Positions 32,728 through 42,088 of a stretch of DNA of 64,000 bases are shown here, piece after piece. The stretch lies in contig NZ_AP022873.1 of NCBI RefSeq assembly GCF_014701235.1, positions 1,116,001 through 1,180,000 of the forward strand, read 5' to 3'. Numbering within the stretch: the first letter of the stretch is position 1; each line of letters starts with the position of its first letter. The position numbers and the translations under genes were made by a program. The notes beneath the pieces are model-generated. The model ran no database searches. It was not told the origin of the DNA and worked only from the letters and a program-made list of their open reading frames with translations. The stretch is from Dissulfurispira thermophila. GTDB lineage: Bacteria > Nitrospirota > Thermodesulfovibrionia > Thermodesulfovibrionales > Dissulfurispiraceae.

Positions 32728-34026
32728 ATGAAGCTGAATGTGCTTCTCATAAATCCTTGGATATATGACTTTGCTGCCTATAACATGTGGTCAAGACCGT
32801 TAGGACTGCTGAAGGTTGCAGAGCATCTGAGCCAGTTTGATGTTGAGGTTAAACTAATAGATTGCACTGATTCATTTACAATAAAAAAATATGGGTCAGG
32901 GAAATTTAAAGCAGAGATTATTGAAAAACCTGAATTGCTGAAAGACATACCTCTTTTTTACAAGCGATATGGAATCAGCATCGATGAATTTGTAAATAGG
33001 ATAAAATTATCTACTCCCTTTGACATTGTAGTCATAACCTCAATAATGGGTTATTGGTACCCCGGTATCCAGAAGGCTATTGAGATTATTAGGGATATAG
33101 CAGGTGATGTTCCAATTATTCTCGGAGGTATATATGCAACCATTTACCATGAACATGCTGTAAATAATTCTAATGCTGATTTTATTTACAAAGGACACAT
33201 GAATGAGAGTTTTAATTTCGCACTATATACATTTGGTTTTAAATTGAAAAAAAAGAGAGAGCAAATCCCTTATTATAAACTCGGACTTTATAGGGAATAT
33301 CCATTTGCACCTCTTTTAACAGCAACAGGATGTCCATTCAGATGCTCATATTGTGCATCAAACCTTTTGTATGGCAAATATCAAAGGCATTCTGTTGAAA
33401 GCGTTTTAAAAGATATAACAGAACTATATAGCATTGGAGTAAGGGATTTTGCTTTTTATGATGATGCGCTTCTATTTGATGCTGACAATCATATAAAGCC
33501 GATACTTAAAGAGATTATAAAATCTGGGCTGGATATAAGACTCCATACGCCTAATGGGCTTCATGCTCGTTTTTTGGATGAAGAGTTGGCGGCTTTAATG
33601 AAAAGAGCTGGGTTTAAGACAATTCGCCTGAGCCTTGAAACTATTAATGCTGATAGACAAGACAAAACAGGAGGAAAAGTGAGCAACGAAGATTTAAAAA
33701 AGGCTGTTAAATTTCTAAAACAACAGGGTTTTACAAAACAGGATATCGGAGTTTATCTCATGTATGGATTACCAGGACAGGAATTAGAAGAGGTAAGAGC
33801 AGGTGCAGAACTTTTAAAGACTCTCGATGTGAAAATAAATCTTACGGAATTTTCACCAATTAAAGGGACCGAAGCATTCGAAGAACTTGTAAATAGGGGG
33901 ATAATAAATAATGACATAGACCCACTTCTTACAAATAATACGGTCTTTTCGTATCTTTATTCTAACTATGATATGGATGAGCTAAGAAATATAAAACTTG
34001 ATGTTAAACAATATAATTCAGCATAA
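32728..34026 (+). CDS. B12-binding-type radical SAM protein
   Basis: 432 residues from ATG 32728, chosen because TACAAT ends 5 bases upstream and homologues usually begin near MKLNVLLINPW; ATG 32656 is an alternative. N-terminal B12-binding-like Rossmann domain (VLLINPW, VVITSIMGYWYPG, ILGGIYATI), then a radical SAM core with CPFRCSYC (Cys202, Cys206, Cys209). Resembles COG1032-type enzymes; reaction unknown. Divergent from the K+ channel gene. Confidence 0.85.
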   Translation: MKLNVLLINPWIYDFAAYNMWSRPLGLLKVAEHLSQFDVEVKLIDCTDSFTIKKYGSGKFKAEIIEKPELLKDIPLFYKRYGISIDEFVNRIKLSTPFDIVVITSIMGYWYPGIQKAIEIIRDIAGDVPIILGGIYATIYHEHAVNNSNADFIYKGHMNESFNFALYTFGFKLKKKREQIPYYKLGLYREYPFAPLLTATGCPFRCSYCASNLLYGKYQRHSVESVLKDITELYSIGVRDFAFYDDALLFDADNHIKPILKEIIKSGLDIRLHTPNGLHARFLDEELAALMKRAGFKTIRLSLETINADRQDKTGGKVSNEDLKKAVKFLKQQGFTKQDIGVYLMYGLPGQELEEVRAGAELLKTLDVKINLTEFSPIKGTEAFEELVNRGIINNDIDPLLTNNTVFSYLYSNYDMDELRNIKLDVKQYNSA

Positions 34027-34036
34027 TAGGGAGCAA

Positions 34037-34408
34037 ATGAATTATCTCATAGTAGGTATAGGTGGTTTTTTAGGGGCAATAAGCAGATATGGCCTTGCAT
34101 TATGGATTGGCCAGAAATGGGGAAGGAGTTTTCCTTTCGGCACATTTGTTATCAATGTTAGTGGAAGCTTTTTCATAGGACTCCTCATGTATCTGTTTAC
34201 TGAGAAATTCATGGTAAACCCTCAATGGAGGCTTTTGTTGGTAGTAGGATTCCTCGGTGCATACACAACCTTTTCGACTTTTGAATATGAAACAGGCAGG
34301 TTAGTGAAAGATGGTGAGTGGTTGATTGCATTAATGAATGTGATTTTCAGCGTTTTTGCTGGATTTGTTGCATTGAAGATCGGTGAATTAATTGCAAAAA
34401 GTATATAG
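34037..34408 (+). CDS. crcB: Fluoride channel CrcB/Fluc
   Basis: 123 residues, four membrane helices. Hallmarks: GGFLGAISRYGL, GTFVINVSGSFFIG and GFLGAYTTFSTFEYE. Forms dimeric fluoride-selective channels that let fluoride leave the cell. Start at ATG 34037 behind AGGGAG, 11 bases after the radical SAM gene. A fluoride riboswitch lies 730 bases downstream and controls another transporter. Confidence 0.95.
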   Translation: MNYLIVGIGGFLGAISRYGLALWIGQKWGRSFPFGTFVINVSGSFFIGLLMYLFTEKFMVNPQWRLLLVVGFLGAYTTFSTFEYETGRLVKDGEWLIALMNVIFSVFAGFVALKIGELIAKSI

Positions 34409-34417
34409 GAGATAGGC

Positions 34418-35134
34418 ATGGTAAGACAGGGACCTGCAAAAAAACTCACGATTTATATTGATGAGACTGACAGGTTTGGCGGTAAGCCTGTTTATGAAGT
34501 ATTGATGAATATCTTTTACAAAAAGAAGATAGCGGGCGTCAGCGTCTTCAGGGGAGTGGCAGGTTACGGCACTGATGGTGTCTTTCATACATCAAAGATG
34601 CTTGAACTTTCCTCGAGCATGCCGGTGAAGATAGAGGTTGTGGACTCAGAGGAGATGATAAATAAGGTTTTGCCTGATGTTTATCATGTTGTTGAAAAGG
34701 GGCTGGTGGAGATTTCAGATACAAATGTTGTCAAGTGCTGTCCGAAGGCAGCAGAAAGTAAAGAGGAGGTGCAGAAGAGGATGAAACTTGAGGGTAAGGC
34801 AAAGATGCTCAGGGTTATAGTGAGCGAGGATGATAAATGGGAAGGTGAACCTCTTTATGAGGCTATTGTAAAGAGATTCATCATGATGGACATTGCAGGT
34901 GCAACTGTGTACAAGGCGATTGCAGGCTATGGCCCTCACAGGAGGTTTCATAAAAAGAGGACCCTCACAAGCACAGGTGAATTGCCGATGCTTATTACGG
35001 TTATTGATTCAGAGGAGAATATAAATAAAGTCCTGCCGATACTTGATGATATGGTAAAAGAGGGGATTGTTATACTTTCTGATGTCAATGTGATAAAATA
35101 TACACACAGGGATATAAATCCTGAGATGTTATAA
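34418..35134 (+). CDS. Tandem DUF190 protein
   Basis: 238 residues with two copies of the DUF190 fold (about 8-110 and 128-235). Each has a YE(V/A)-type helix, AG(V/A)(S/T)V(F/Y)(R/K)(G/A)(V/I)AGYG and a VIDSEE-type segment. DUF190 proteins are PII-like and are often next to crcB; function in fluoride response is not established. Most family members have one copy, so this is an in-frame duplication. Its 3' end touches the fluoride riboswitch. Confidence 0.88.
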   Translation: MVRQGPAKKLTIYIDETDRFGGKPVYEVLMNIFYKKKIAGVSVFRGVAGYGTDGVFHTSKMLELSSSMPVKIEVVDSEEMINKVLPDVYHVVEKGLVEISDTNVVKCCPKAAESKEEVQKRMKLEGKAKMLRVIVSEDDKWEGEPLYEAIVKRFIMMDIAGATVYKAIAGYGPHRRFHKKRTLTSTGELPMLITVIDSEENINKVLPILDDMVKEGIVILSDVNVIKYTHRDINPEML

Positions 35135-35136
35135 TA

Positions 35137-35197
35137 CAGGCGATGGAGTTCGCCTTTAACTGCTGAGCTATAAAAGCTTGGCTGATGACTCCTACTC
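35137..35197 (+). promoter_or_regulatory. Fluoride riboswitch (crcB motif) aptamer
   Basis: Matches the crcB motif: GGCGATGGAGTTCGCC at 35139-35154, then ACTGCTGAGC, a short hairpin AGC..GCT, and GCTGATGACTCCTAC to 35195. The pattern GGCGATGG / CGCC / CTGCTGA / GCTGATG-CTCCTAC fits the known pseudoknotted fold. Fluoride binding would stabilise the aptamer and prevent the overlapping terminator from forming, turning on the antiporter gene. Confidence 0.93.
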
Positions 35198-35225
35198 TCA
35201 ATCAAATGAGGGTAGGAGTTTTTTT
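35188..35225 (+). terminator. Riboswitch expression platform terminator
   Basis: Thirteen base pairs from 35188-35200 with 35207-35219 (one G-U), loop ATCAAA, then a run of T to 35225. Its 5' arm uses the CTCCTAC of the aptamer, so the two structures exclude each other, as in transcriptional fluoride switches. Confidence 0.92.
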
Positions 35226-35250
35226 ATACCTGCCCGGAAGGAGGCTGATT

Positions 35251-36420
35251 ATGCAAGATGTATGGGGATTGGCAGCATTATGGATTGGTCTTGCATTAAT
35301 AGCAACACTACTTTCCATATGGCTCCGTATTGCAACAGCACTTTCAGAAATAATTGTGGGTACTGTTGCACAGCTGCTAATCGGCGCATTAATAGGAACA
35401 ACATTAGGTTCTGATACGCCGTGGATTAAGTTTTTATCAGGTACAGGTGCCATTGTTCTTACATTTCTTGCTGGTGCTGAATTAGACCCTGATGTCTTTA
35501 AGGTAAAATGGAAAGAGGCTACTGTCATCGGGCTCATTGCCTTTTTTGCGCCATTTTTAGGATGCACTGCCTTTGCATATTATCTCATCGGATGGACAGT
35601 TAAATCGAGCTGGCTTGCGGGTGTTGCCCTTTCAACCACATCTGTTGCAGTGGTATATGCAGTTATGCTTGAGTTGGGCCTGAACAAAACCGAATTTGGA
35701 AAGGCTATCCTTGCTGCCTGTTTTGTAAATGACCTCGGAACTGTTATCGCCCTCGGCATGATATTTTCGCCATTTACAATAAAGACGCTTATTTTTGTTA
35801 TTGTAAGCGTTATTGTATTTTTTGTCTTGCCTTACCTTACTCCCCGTTTTTTCAAAAAATACGGTGGCAGACCCTCTGAACTTGAGGCCAAATACCTTTT
35901 GCTTTTCTTGTTCGGCATGGGCTATCTTGCTGTATGGTCTGGAAGCGAGGCAGTACTGCCGGCATATATTGTGGGAATGGTGCTTGCCGGGACAGTGGGT
36001 AAGGACCATGTTCTGATCAGGAGGCTGAGGACACTGACATTTGGCATGCTCACTCCATTTTACTTTATCAGGGCAGGCTCTTATGTATCAATTCCAATGC
36101 TTGTTGCTGCACCTTTAGCGCTTCTGATTCTTTTCATGGGAAAGATGATAACCAAATATCTGGGAGTATATCCTGTGACAAAGGCATTTAGATATGCCAA
36201 TAAGGAAGGAATGTATACAACACTTCTTATGTCCACTGGTCTTACATTTGGGTCTATATCTGCCCTGTTTGGTTTTTCTCATGGAATAATAGACCAGCAG
36301 CAATATTCTCTGCTGATCGCTGCAGTGATCGGAAGCGCTGTAATACCAACGCTTATTGCAAATACATTCTATCTGCCAAAATATTTATTGCCAAAAAAGG
36401 AGGAAGAAAAAGATGCTTAA
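35251..36420 (+). CDS. CPA2-type cation/proton antiporter under fluoride riboswitch control
   Basis: 389 residues, about 12 membrane helices, Na+/H+ exchanger (KefB/NapA-like) fold with VNDLGTVIALG (about 166-176; the ND pair usual in antiporters) and GAELDPDVFKVKWKEATVIG. No RCK domain. Start at ATG 35251 behind GGAAGGAGG. The fluoride riboswitch upstream implies a role in fluoride resistance, as for the CPA antiporter families found behind crcB RNAs in other bacteria. The UspA gene overlaps its end. Confidence 0.88.
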   Translation: MQDVWGLAALWIGLALIATLLSIWLRIATALSEIIVGTVAQLLIGALIGTTLGSDTPWIKFLSGTGAIVLTFLAGAELDPDVFKVKWKEATVIGLIAFFAPFLGCTAFAYYLIGWTVKSSWLAGVALSTTSVAVVYAVMLELGLNKTEFGKAILAACFVNDLGTVIALGMIFSPFTIKTLIFVIVSVIVFFVLPYLTPRFFKKYGGRPSELEAKYLLLFLFGMGYLAVWSGSEAVLPAYIVGMVLAGTVGKDHVLIRRLRTLTFGMLTPFYFIRAGSYVSIPMLVAAPLALLILFMGKMITKYLGVYPVTKAFRYANKEGMYTTLLMSTGLTFGSISALFGFSHGIIDQQQYSLLIAAVIGSAVIPTLIANTFYLPKYLLPKKEEEKDA

Positions 36421-36841
36421 AAGAATACTTGTAGCCTTTGACGGCTCATCACAATCCTATCAGGCCTTTGACTTTGCCCTTGAGATGTCAAAATTGTGTC
36501 CTGGTGCAGCACCCGAGATATTTGTGGTCTCTGTTGCACAGCCTCCTGAGCCCGCTGATATAGTTGAGGTTGATGCCATAATTGATAGTGCTACTGAACA
36601 TTACGAAGAACTCTTTAAGAAATTGAGGGAGAGGGCAAAGGAACGGAATCTGGAGATAAAGACAGAGGTGGTTGTCGGCCATCCTGCAGACCAGATAGTT
36701 AAATATGCAAAAGATAAGAATTGTGATATGGTTGTCCTTGGTCAGAGGGGAAAGTCAAAGATAGAAAGCTATCTTCTCGGTTCTGTATCAAAGAGGGTTG
36801 CAACCTATGCACCATGCACAGTGACGATAGTGAAGAAGTAG
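36413..36841 (+). CDS. Universal stress protein UspA family
   Basis: 142 residues, single Usp domain: ILVAFDGSSQSYQAFDFA at the start and the ATP-binding GQRGKSKIESYLLGSVSKRVATYAPCTVTIV at the end (GxRG-x9-GS). Start at ATG 36413 behind AGGAGG; overlaps the antiporter gene by 8 bases, so it also falls under the fluoride riboswitch. Confidence 0.92.
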   Translation: MLKRILVAFDGSSQSYQAFDFALEMSKLCPGAAPEIFVVSVAQPPEPADIVEVDAIIDSATEHYEELFKKLRERAKERNLEIKTEVVVGHPADQIVKYAKDKNCDMVVLGQRGKSKIESYLLGSVSKRVATYAPCTVTIVKK

Positions 36842-36843
36842 GG

Positions 36844-36928
36844 GCAGACCTGTGTGTCTGCCCTGATAAAGCAGACCTGTGTGTCTGCCCTAATAAAATG
36901 GGCAAACACAGGTTCGCCCCTACGGCTG
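36844..36928. repeat. Short tandem and inverted repeats
   Basis: Two copies of a 27-base unit, GCAGACCTGTGTGTCTGCCC plus T and a GATAAA/AATAAA spacer, at 36844-36870 and 36871-36897. Each can form a GGCAGAC/GTCTGCC hairpin. They are followed by GGGCAAACACAGGTTCGCCC, a related hairpin. Such strings are common as intergenic repeats in environmental genomes. Confidence 0.75.
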
Positions 36929-36941
36929 GAGGTGTAATAAT

Positions 36942-38696
36942 ATGTCGGTCTCAACATACTCTTACTTAAAGAATGAACTTTTAAGTTGCATTGATGAGAT
37001 GCTCACCATTGAGGCAATCCGCGGCTGTCCATGTGAGGAATTAAGGGAAAAGATAGAGAAGAACACCTTTAATCTCGTTGTTGTAGGGCAGTTCAAGAGG
37101 GGAAAGACGAGCCTCATTAATGCCCTCCTTGGTGCAGATATACTGCCTGTTGCAGTTGTGCCTCTGACATCTATTGTTACGATCATGACCTATGGTGAGG
37201 CATTGAGGATAAAGGTCTATTTCAATGATGGAAGGGTTTCTGAGATAAAACCTGAGAGTCTGCCGGAATATGTTACAGAAAAGGGCAATCCAAAGAATAT
37301 AAAGGATGTCAGCGAGGTCATAATCACCTATCCTTCGCCTTATCTTAAAGATGGTGTAAGGCTCATAGACACACCAGGTGTTGGCTCAATTTATCAGCAC
37401 AATACAGATGTGGCATACCAGTACCTGCCAAAGTCTGATGCTGCTTTATTTCTTCTTTCTGTTGACCAGCCCATGAGCAAGGCAGAACTGGATTTCCTTA
37501 ATGATGTAAAGGAATACTCAAACAAGATATTCTTTTTGCTGAACAAGGCAGACTATTTGAATGAGAAGGACCTTCAGGAATCCATTGAATTCTCAAAGGG
37601 TGTGCTCAGGGATGTGATGGGAGTGGATGTAAAGATCTTTCCCGTATCTGCAAGGCTTGCCCTTGAGGCAAAGCAATCTAACTCTCAAGAAATGCTTCAG
37701 AAGAGCAGACTCCCTGAATTTTCAGATGTCCTTAATAGATTTCTCATGGAGGAGAAGGGAAAGATACTCATACTCTCAGTGACCAATAATCTCCTGAGAA
37801 TCATATCCCAGGCAAGGTTTGAGATAGAACTGGAATTAAAATCCCTGACAGCGCCTCTTGATGAACTACAAAAAAAAGTCAGTGTATTTGAAACCAAAAA
37901 ACAGGAGGTACTCCTTGAGAAACAGGACTTTGACATACTCCTTGACGGAGAGACAAAGAGGCTTCTGAAGAATATCCTTGATGAAGATATTGAAAAATTT
38001 AAGAAGGAACTGATGCCACAGGTCATGGCAAATCTTGAAAACTACTATAATGAAAATAAAGGCATGAGTTTAAAGGAACTCCACAAGGCACTGGAACAGC
38101 AGGTCATAACAGAGGTAAAACAGGCATTCAGCGGCTGGCGTGTTATTGAAGATGAAAAATTAGCAAAGGCATTTGAATCAATATGCAAGAGGTTCATACT
38201 GAAGATTAATGACACGGTTGATGAACTCCTTAAATTTTCATCTGAACTCTTCCAGATACCCTTCGATGCAATTAAGGCGGAGGCATTATGGACTGTGAAG
38301 TCGGGATTTTATTACAAATTCAAGGACGAGCCTGTGGGGCTTGAGATGCTTGCTGGAACTCTTACACTCGCCCTTCCAAAGTTCATTGGTGAAAGGATTA
38401 TCTTAAAGAAGATGAAGGAATACCTCCATCAGGTCATTGATATACAGTCAGGAAGGGTGAGGTATGACTTTGCAGAAAGGCTTGACAAGAGCAAGCTTGA
38501 CTTCAGATGGGAGATGCTCCAGAGGATTGATGCAACCATTGAGGGCATCAGTGCTGCAATAAAAAAGGGGATGACCCAGAGACAGAGGGGAGAGAAAGAG
38601 GTTAAGGAAAGGGAACAGGTGTTGATAGAAATGTCAGAGAAGCTGAATGAGATAAATGATAAACTATTAGAAATAAGAGGAGATGTTTATGTTTGA
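36942..38696 (+). CDS. Bacterial dynamin-like GTPase
   Basis: 584 residues. G1 GQFKRGKTS at 49-57, switch Thr in VPLTSIVT, G3 DTPG near 143, G4 LNKAD near 198, then about 350 residues of helices with coiled-coil stretches. Such proteins bind or remodel membranes. Strong Shine-Dalgarno (GGAGGTG). The next gene overlaps its end, and the MFS gene overlaps that, so this is a three-gene operon. Confidence 0.88.
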   Translation: MSVSTYSYLKNELLSCIDEMLTIEAIRGCPCEELREKIEKNTFNLVVVGQFKRGKTSLINALLGADILPVAVVPLTSIVTIMTYGEALRIKVYFNDGRVSEIKPESLPEYVTEKGNPKNIKDVSEVIITYPSPYLKDGVRLIDTPGVGSIYQHNTDVAYQYLPKSDAALFLLSVDQPMSKAELDFLNDVKEYSNKIFFLLNKADYLNEKDLQESIEFSKGVLRDVMGVDVKIFPVSARLALEAKQSNSQEMLQKSRLPEFSDVLNRFLMEEKGKILILSVTNNLLRIISQARFEIELELKSLTAPLDELQKKVSVFETKKQEVLLEKQDFDILLDGETKRLLKNILDEDIEKFKKELMPQVMANLENYYNENKGMSLKELHKALEQQVITEVKQAFSGWRVIEDEKLAKAFESICKRFILKINDTVDELLKFSSELFQIPFDAIKAEALWTVKSGFYYKFKDEPVGLEMLAGTLTLALPKFIGERIILKKMKEYLHQVIDIQSGRVRYDFAERLDKSKLDFRWEMLQRIDATIEGISAAIKKGMTQRQRGEKEVKEREQVLIEMSEKLNEINDKLLEIRGDVYV

Positions 38697-39159
38697 GCTT
38701 GATATCCCAGGATTTGGTTTTGTTAGACTTGAACACCTTGTCTCTGACTTTACAGGCACTCTCTCTGTTGATGGAAGGCTTGTGATAGGGGTGAGGGAAA
38801 GGTTAAACAGAATCTCAGAGTTTCTCAAAATCCACATACTTACAGCAGATACCTTTGGAAGGGCAAAGGAGGAACTCAAGGGCATAAACTGTGAGGTTCA
38901 CATCCTTGGAGGTGAAGACCATGATATACAAAAAGAGGAATATGTAAAAAATCTCGGTGCAGAGAATGTTATCGCCCTCGGTAACGGGAATAACGATAGG
39001 AGAATGCTTCAGGCTGCAAAGATTGGCATTACGGTTTGTCTTAATGAAGGGTGCTCAATAGATGCCATAAAATCAGCGGATATTTTTGTAAATTCACCTA
39101 TTGACGCCCTTGAATTACTACTGAATTTCAAAAGACTAAAAGCAACCTTGAGGTCTTAG
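38689..39159 (+). CDS. HAD-like soluble P-type-ATPase-domain protein
   Basis: 156 residues. HAD motif I appears as DFTGTLSVDG (Asp nucleophile with xxGTL), motif III region and motif IV ALGNGNNDRRML, as in the P-domain of P-type ATPases. No membrane part. Likely a phosphatase or regulator, substrate unknown. ATG 38689 gives better spacing from AGGAG than ATG 38683. Overlaps both neighbours. Confidence 0.82.
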   Translation: MFELDIPGFGFVRLEHLVSDFTGTLSVDGRLVIGVRERLNRISEFLKIHILTADTFGRAKEELKGINCEVHILGGEDHDIQKEEYVKNLGAENVIALGNGNNDRRMLQAAKIGITVCLNEGCSIDAIKSADIFVNSPIDALELLLNFKRLKATLRS

Positions 39160-40352
39160 TGAAAGAAAATAAAAAGTTCTTTGGTTTTGGCCGCAATGTG
39201 TTTGTAAGCGGACTGGTGAGTTTTTTCATGGATATAAGTTCGGAGATGATATATCCCCTTGTCCCGCTATTTCTGGCAAATGTCATTGGTGTAAACAAAT
39301 CAATTATCGGCCTTATAGAAGGTATTGCGGAGTCAACTGCAAGTTTGCTTAAGGTATTTTCAGGGTGGTTTTCTGACAGGATAGGGAACAGAAAATGGCT
39401 GATGGTCGTTGGATACGGGATTTCTACTTTAAGCAGACCAATTGTTGCCCTTGCTGCAACATGGCATTATGTCATGGGATTCCGATTTATGGATAGGTTT
39501 GGCAAAGGCATTCGCACTGCACCTCGCGATGCGATTATTGCAGAATCAACAGAAAAGCAATATCTCGGAAGGGCATTCAGTTTTCACCGTTCTCTGGATA
39601 CAATGGGCGCAGTAATCGGTCCTGCAATTGCCTTCTCCCTCCTTGGGCTTTTTCCTGACGATTACCGCAAGGTCTTCTGGCTCTCCATGATACCAGGAAT
39701 TATCGCGGTGCTATTGATAATACTCTTTATCACAGAAAAGAAAAGGACATCCGCCAGCCATACAGATAAACCAAAACTGACCATGAAACACTTCGACTGG
39801 AGATTTAGATTTTTTATTGTCATCACCGGTATTTTTGCATTCGGCAATTCAAGCGATGTATTCCTTATATTGAGGGCGCAGCAGATAGGAGTCCCAACGG
39901 TTATGATCCCTGTTGTTTATCTCTTATTTAATCTCATTTATTTATTATCAGCTATCCCTGCGGGTATTGCAGCAGACAGGTTTGGAAAGAAAAGAATTAT
40001 ACTTTTTGGGTTTATTTTGTTTGCAATACTTTATGGCGGATTTGCGGTCGCAGGAAGCACAACCACTATCTGGCTACTGTTCGCCTTTTATGGTCTCTTC
40101 ATGGGGCTTACAGAGGGCATACAAAAGGCATTTCTTGCAACCATAATACCGCAGGATTTTAAGGCAACAGCCTTTGGGATTTACAATACAGTTGTCGGAA
40201 TTGCAATGTTTCCTGCAAGTCTTATAGGCGGATGGCTATGGGATAATATTTCTCCATCCGCAACATTTTATTTTGGTTCAATCACAGCAATTCTATCAGC
40301 AGCACTGTTTGTCATTTATATATACATATTCCTGAAACGCCCATGTCAGTGA
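39159..40352 (+). CDS. MFS transporter
   Basis: 397 residues, 12 membrane helices. Contains the MFS loop 2-3 motif as GWFSDRIGNRKWLM and a central loop rich in charged residues (TEKKRTSASHTDKPK). Starts with GTG that overlaps the HAD stop. Similar in outline to DHA1-type exporters; substrate unknown. Right after its TGA comes the TATAAT that serves the next gene. Confidence 0.87.
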   Translation: MKENKKFFGFGRNVFVSGLVSFFMDISSEMIYPLVPLFLANVIGVNKSIIGLIEGIAESTASLLKVFSGWFSDRIGNRKWLMVVGYGISTLSRPIVALAATWHYVMGFRFMDRFGKGIRTAPRDAIIAESTEKQYLGRAFSFHRSLDTMGAVIGPAIAFSLLGLFPDDYRKVFWLSMIPGIIAVLLIILFITEKKRTSASHTDKPKLTMKHFDWRFRFFIVITGIFAFGNSSDVFLILRAQQIGVPTVMIPVVYLLFNLIYLLSAIPAGIAADRFGKKRIILFGFILFAILYGGFAVAGSTTTIWLLFAFYGLFMGLTEGIQKAFLATIIPQDFKATAFGIYNTVVGIAMFPASLIGGWLWDNISPSATFYFGSITAILSAALFVIYIYIFLKRPCQ

Positions 40353-40363
40353 TATAATATTAG
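40353..40363 (+). promoter_or_regulatory. -10 element for the ABC permease gene, part of a duplicated start module
   Basis: TATAAT at 40353-40358, then ATTAG and the ATG. The stretch TGATATAATATTA, the ATGC start and CAAGATACC recur at 43437-43464 before the PstS-like gene with only two differences. No Shine-Dalgarno; probably leaderless. Confidence 0.55.
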
Positions 40364-42076
40364 ATGCTCAAGATACCCATTTCGATACCTGCTTTGCCAT
40401 TCAGGTTTAAGCTGATTGATGCGATAGTTCTAATATTTATCATTAGCATCCTCTCGCTTATTATTTATGTAGCATCAGGCTGGCGTTATGAGATGCAGCC
40501 CTCTGTTGAAATCAGCCTTGATCCTGCAAATATTCCCATTTATTCTATGAATTCACTCCTCAGGATATTTCTTGCCTATATCCTTTCCCTTGTTTTCTCC
40601 ATTTGGTATGGATATACTGCAAACAGGAGCAGGCTCCACGAAAAGGTTATGATTCCGCTTTTAGATATTCTCCAATCTATACCTGTGTTGTCTTTTCTTC
40701 CCGGAGTAGTTCTGGCCATGATAGCTATCTTTCCACATCGAAGGCTCAGTATAGAGCTTGCTTCTATTTTGCTCATCTTTACAGGACAAGTCTGGAACAT
40801 GGCCTTCAGCTACTACAACTCGATCAATACAATACCAAAGGAACTTATAGAAGTAACAAAGGTGTTCAGGCTCAGCAGGTTTGTGAAGTTCTTTAGACTC
40901 GATCTTCCATTCAGTGCTATTGGGCTTGTATGGAATAGTATGATGTCAGTGGCAGGAGGGTGGTTTTTTCTCATGGCATGTGAGATGTTTGTGCTTAAAG
41001 ATAGGGATTTCCGGTTGCCGGGCATAGGGTCTTACATACAGACCGCTGCAAATCATGGGGATATGATGCATGTCCTATACGGAATTGGAACCATGATATT
41101 TCTTATCATTATTTTAGATATATTGATATGGCGTCCTTTAGTGGCATGGTCGCAAAAATTCAGGATGGAAACTGTTCAGGCAGAAGATGAGAGGGAGTCA
41201 TTCGTGCTCAATGTTATCAGAAAATCTTCATTTGTCGAAAAAATAAACTGTCTTTTTGTTCGCATAACAAAAAAGTTCGAGGTATTCTATGATAGAATTA
41301 GCAGTAATTCAAAGACGCCTTTAGCATGGCTGCGTAAGGTGATAAAGATTATTTTATTTATTGCAACTATTGTTGCGATCTCTTGGGCAGGTCTCAGGGC
41401 TATAAAGTTATTTTTAAGTCTCAGTGTGGAAGCCTATCTTTCTGTGTTCACTGCCGCCGGATTTTCAATACTCAGGACATCAGCGGCATTATTAATTGCA
41501 ACTCTGTGGACAGTGCCATTAGGAGTATATATAGGCATGAATCCAAAGGCAGCGCGGATACTCCAGCCTATCGTGCAAGTAGTTGCCTCGATACCTGCTA
41601 CTGCTGTGTTTCCTGTAATCCTGCTTTTTCTTATAAAACTCGGAGGAGGTCTTGCAATGGGATCGATATTCTTGATGCTGCTTGGCACGCAATGGTACAT
41701 CCTTTTCAATGTCATTGCTGGTGCATCTGCTATCCCTCAGGACCTGAAAGAAACAGCGCAACTCTACGGATTAAAAGGAATAAGGAAGTGGAAGGTGCTG
41801 ATTCTTCCCGGCATATTTCCATATCTTGTGACAGGCCTTATCACAGCTACCGGGGGAGCATGGAATGCGAGCATTGTGTCAGAATATGTGACTTTCGGAG
41901 GCGAGACCATGAAGACAAGAGGGCTTGGCAGCCTAATAAGTGAGTCAACTGTATCTGGAGATTTTGGTCTGCTCCTTGTGAGTACAGTTGTAATGGCATT
42001 CATTGTGGTATGTGTGAATAGATTAGCATGGAAGAGAATGTTTGCGATTGCGCAGGAGAAATACAGGCTTGAATGA
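40364..42076 (+). CDS. Two-domain ABC transporter permease (NitT/TauT-like)
   Basis: 570 residues with two binding-protein-dependent permease domains in tandem (about 60-260 and 365-560), about 12 membrane helices. EAA loops: ELIEVTKVFRLSRFVKFFRLDLP and DLKETAQLYGLKGIRKWKVLILPG. Resembles permeases that pair with an ATPase carrying an AAA-associated domain, as the next gene does. No classical NitT binding protein is encoded here; the PstS-like protein at 43450 is the only candidate. Substrate unknown, probably an anion. Confidence 0.87.
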   Translation: MLKIPISIPALPFRFKLIDAIVLIFIISILSLIIYVASGWRYEMQPSVEISLDPANIPIYSMNSLLRIFLAYILSLVFSIWYGYTANRSRLHEKVMIPLLDILQSIPVLSFLPGVVLAMIAIFPHRRLSIELASILLIFTGQVWNMAFSYYNSINTIPKELIEVTKVFRLSRFVKFFRLDLPFSAIGLVWNSMMSVAGGWFFLMACEMFVLKDRDFRLPGIGSYIQTAANHGDMMHVLYGIGTMIFLIIILDILIWRPLVAWSQKFRMETVQAEDERESFVLNVIRKSSFVEKINCLFVRITKKFEVFYDRISSNSKTPLAWLRKVIKIILFIATIVAISWAGLRAIKLFLSLSVEAYLSVFTAAGFSILRTSAALLIATLWTVPLGVYIGMNPKAARILQPIVQVVASIPATAVFPVILLFLIKLGGGLAMGSIFLMLLGTQWYILFNVIAGASAIPQDLKETAQLYGLKGIRKWKVLILPGIFPYLVTGLITATGGAWNASIVSEYVTFGGETMKTRGLGSLISESTVSGDFGLLLVSTVVMAFIVVCVNRLAWKRMFAIAQEKYRLE

Positions 42077-42088
42077 GTGGAGAAAAAA

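Noticed and set aside
41383-41943. Overlapping plus-strand ORF within the ABC permease gene
   Set aside because: Cys/Ser/His-rich translation typical of a wrong frame; the permease frame is well supported by EAA loops.
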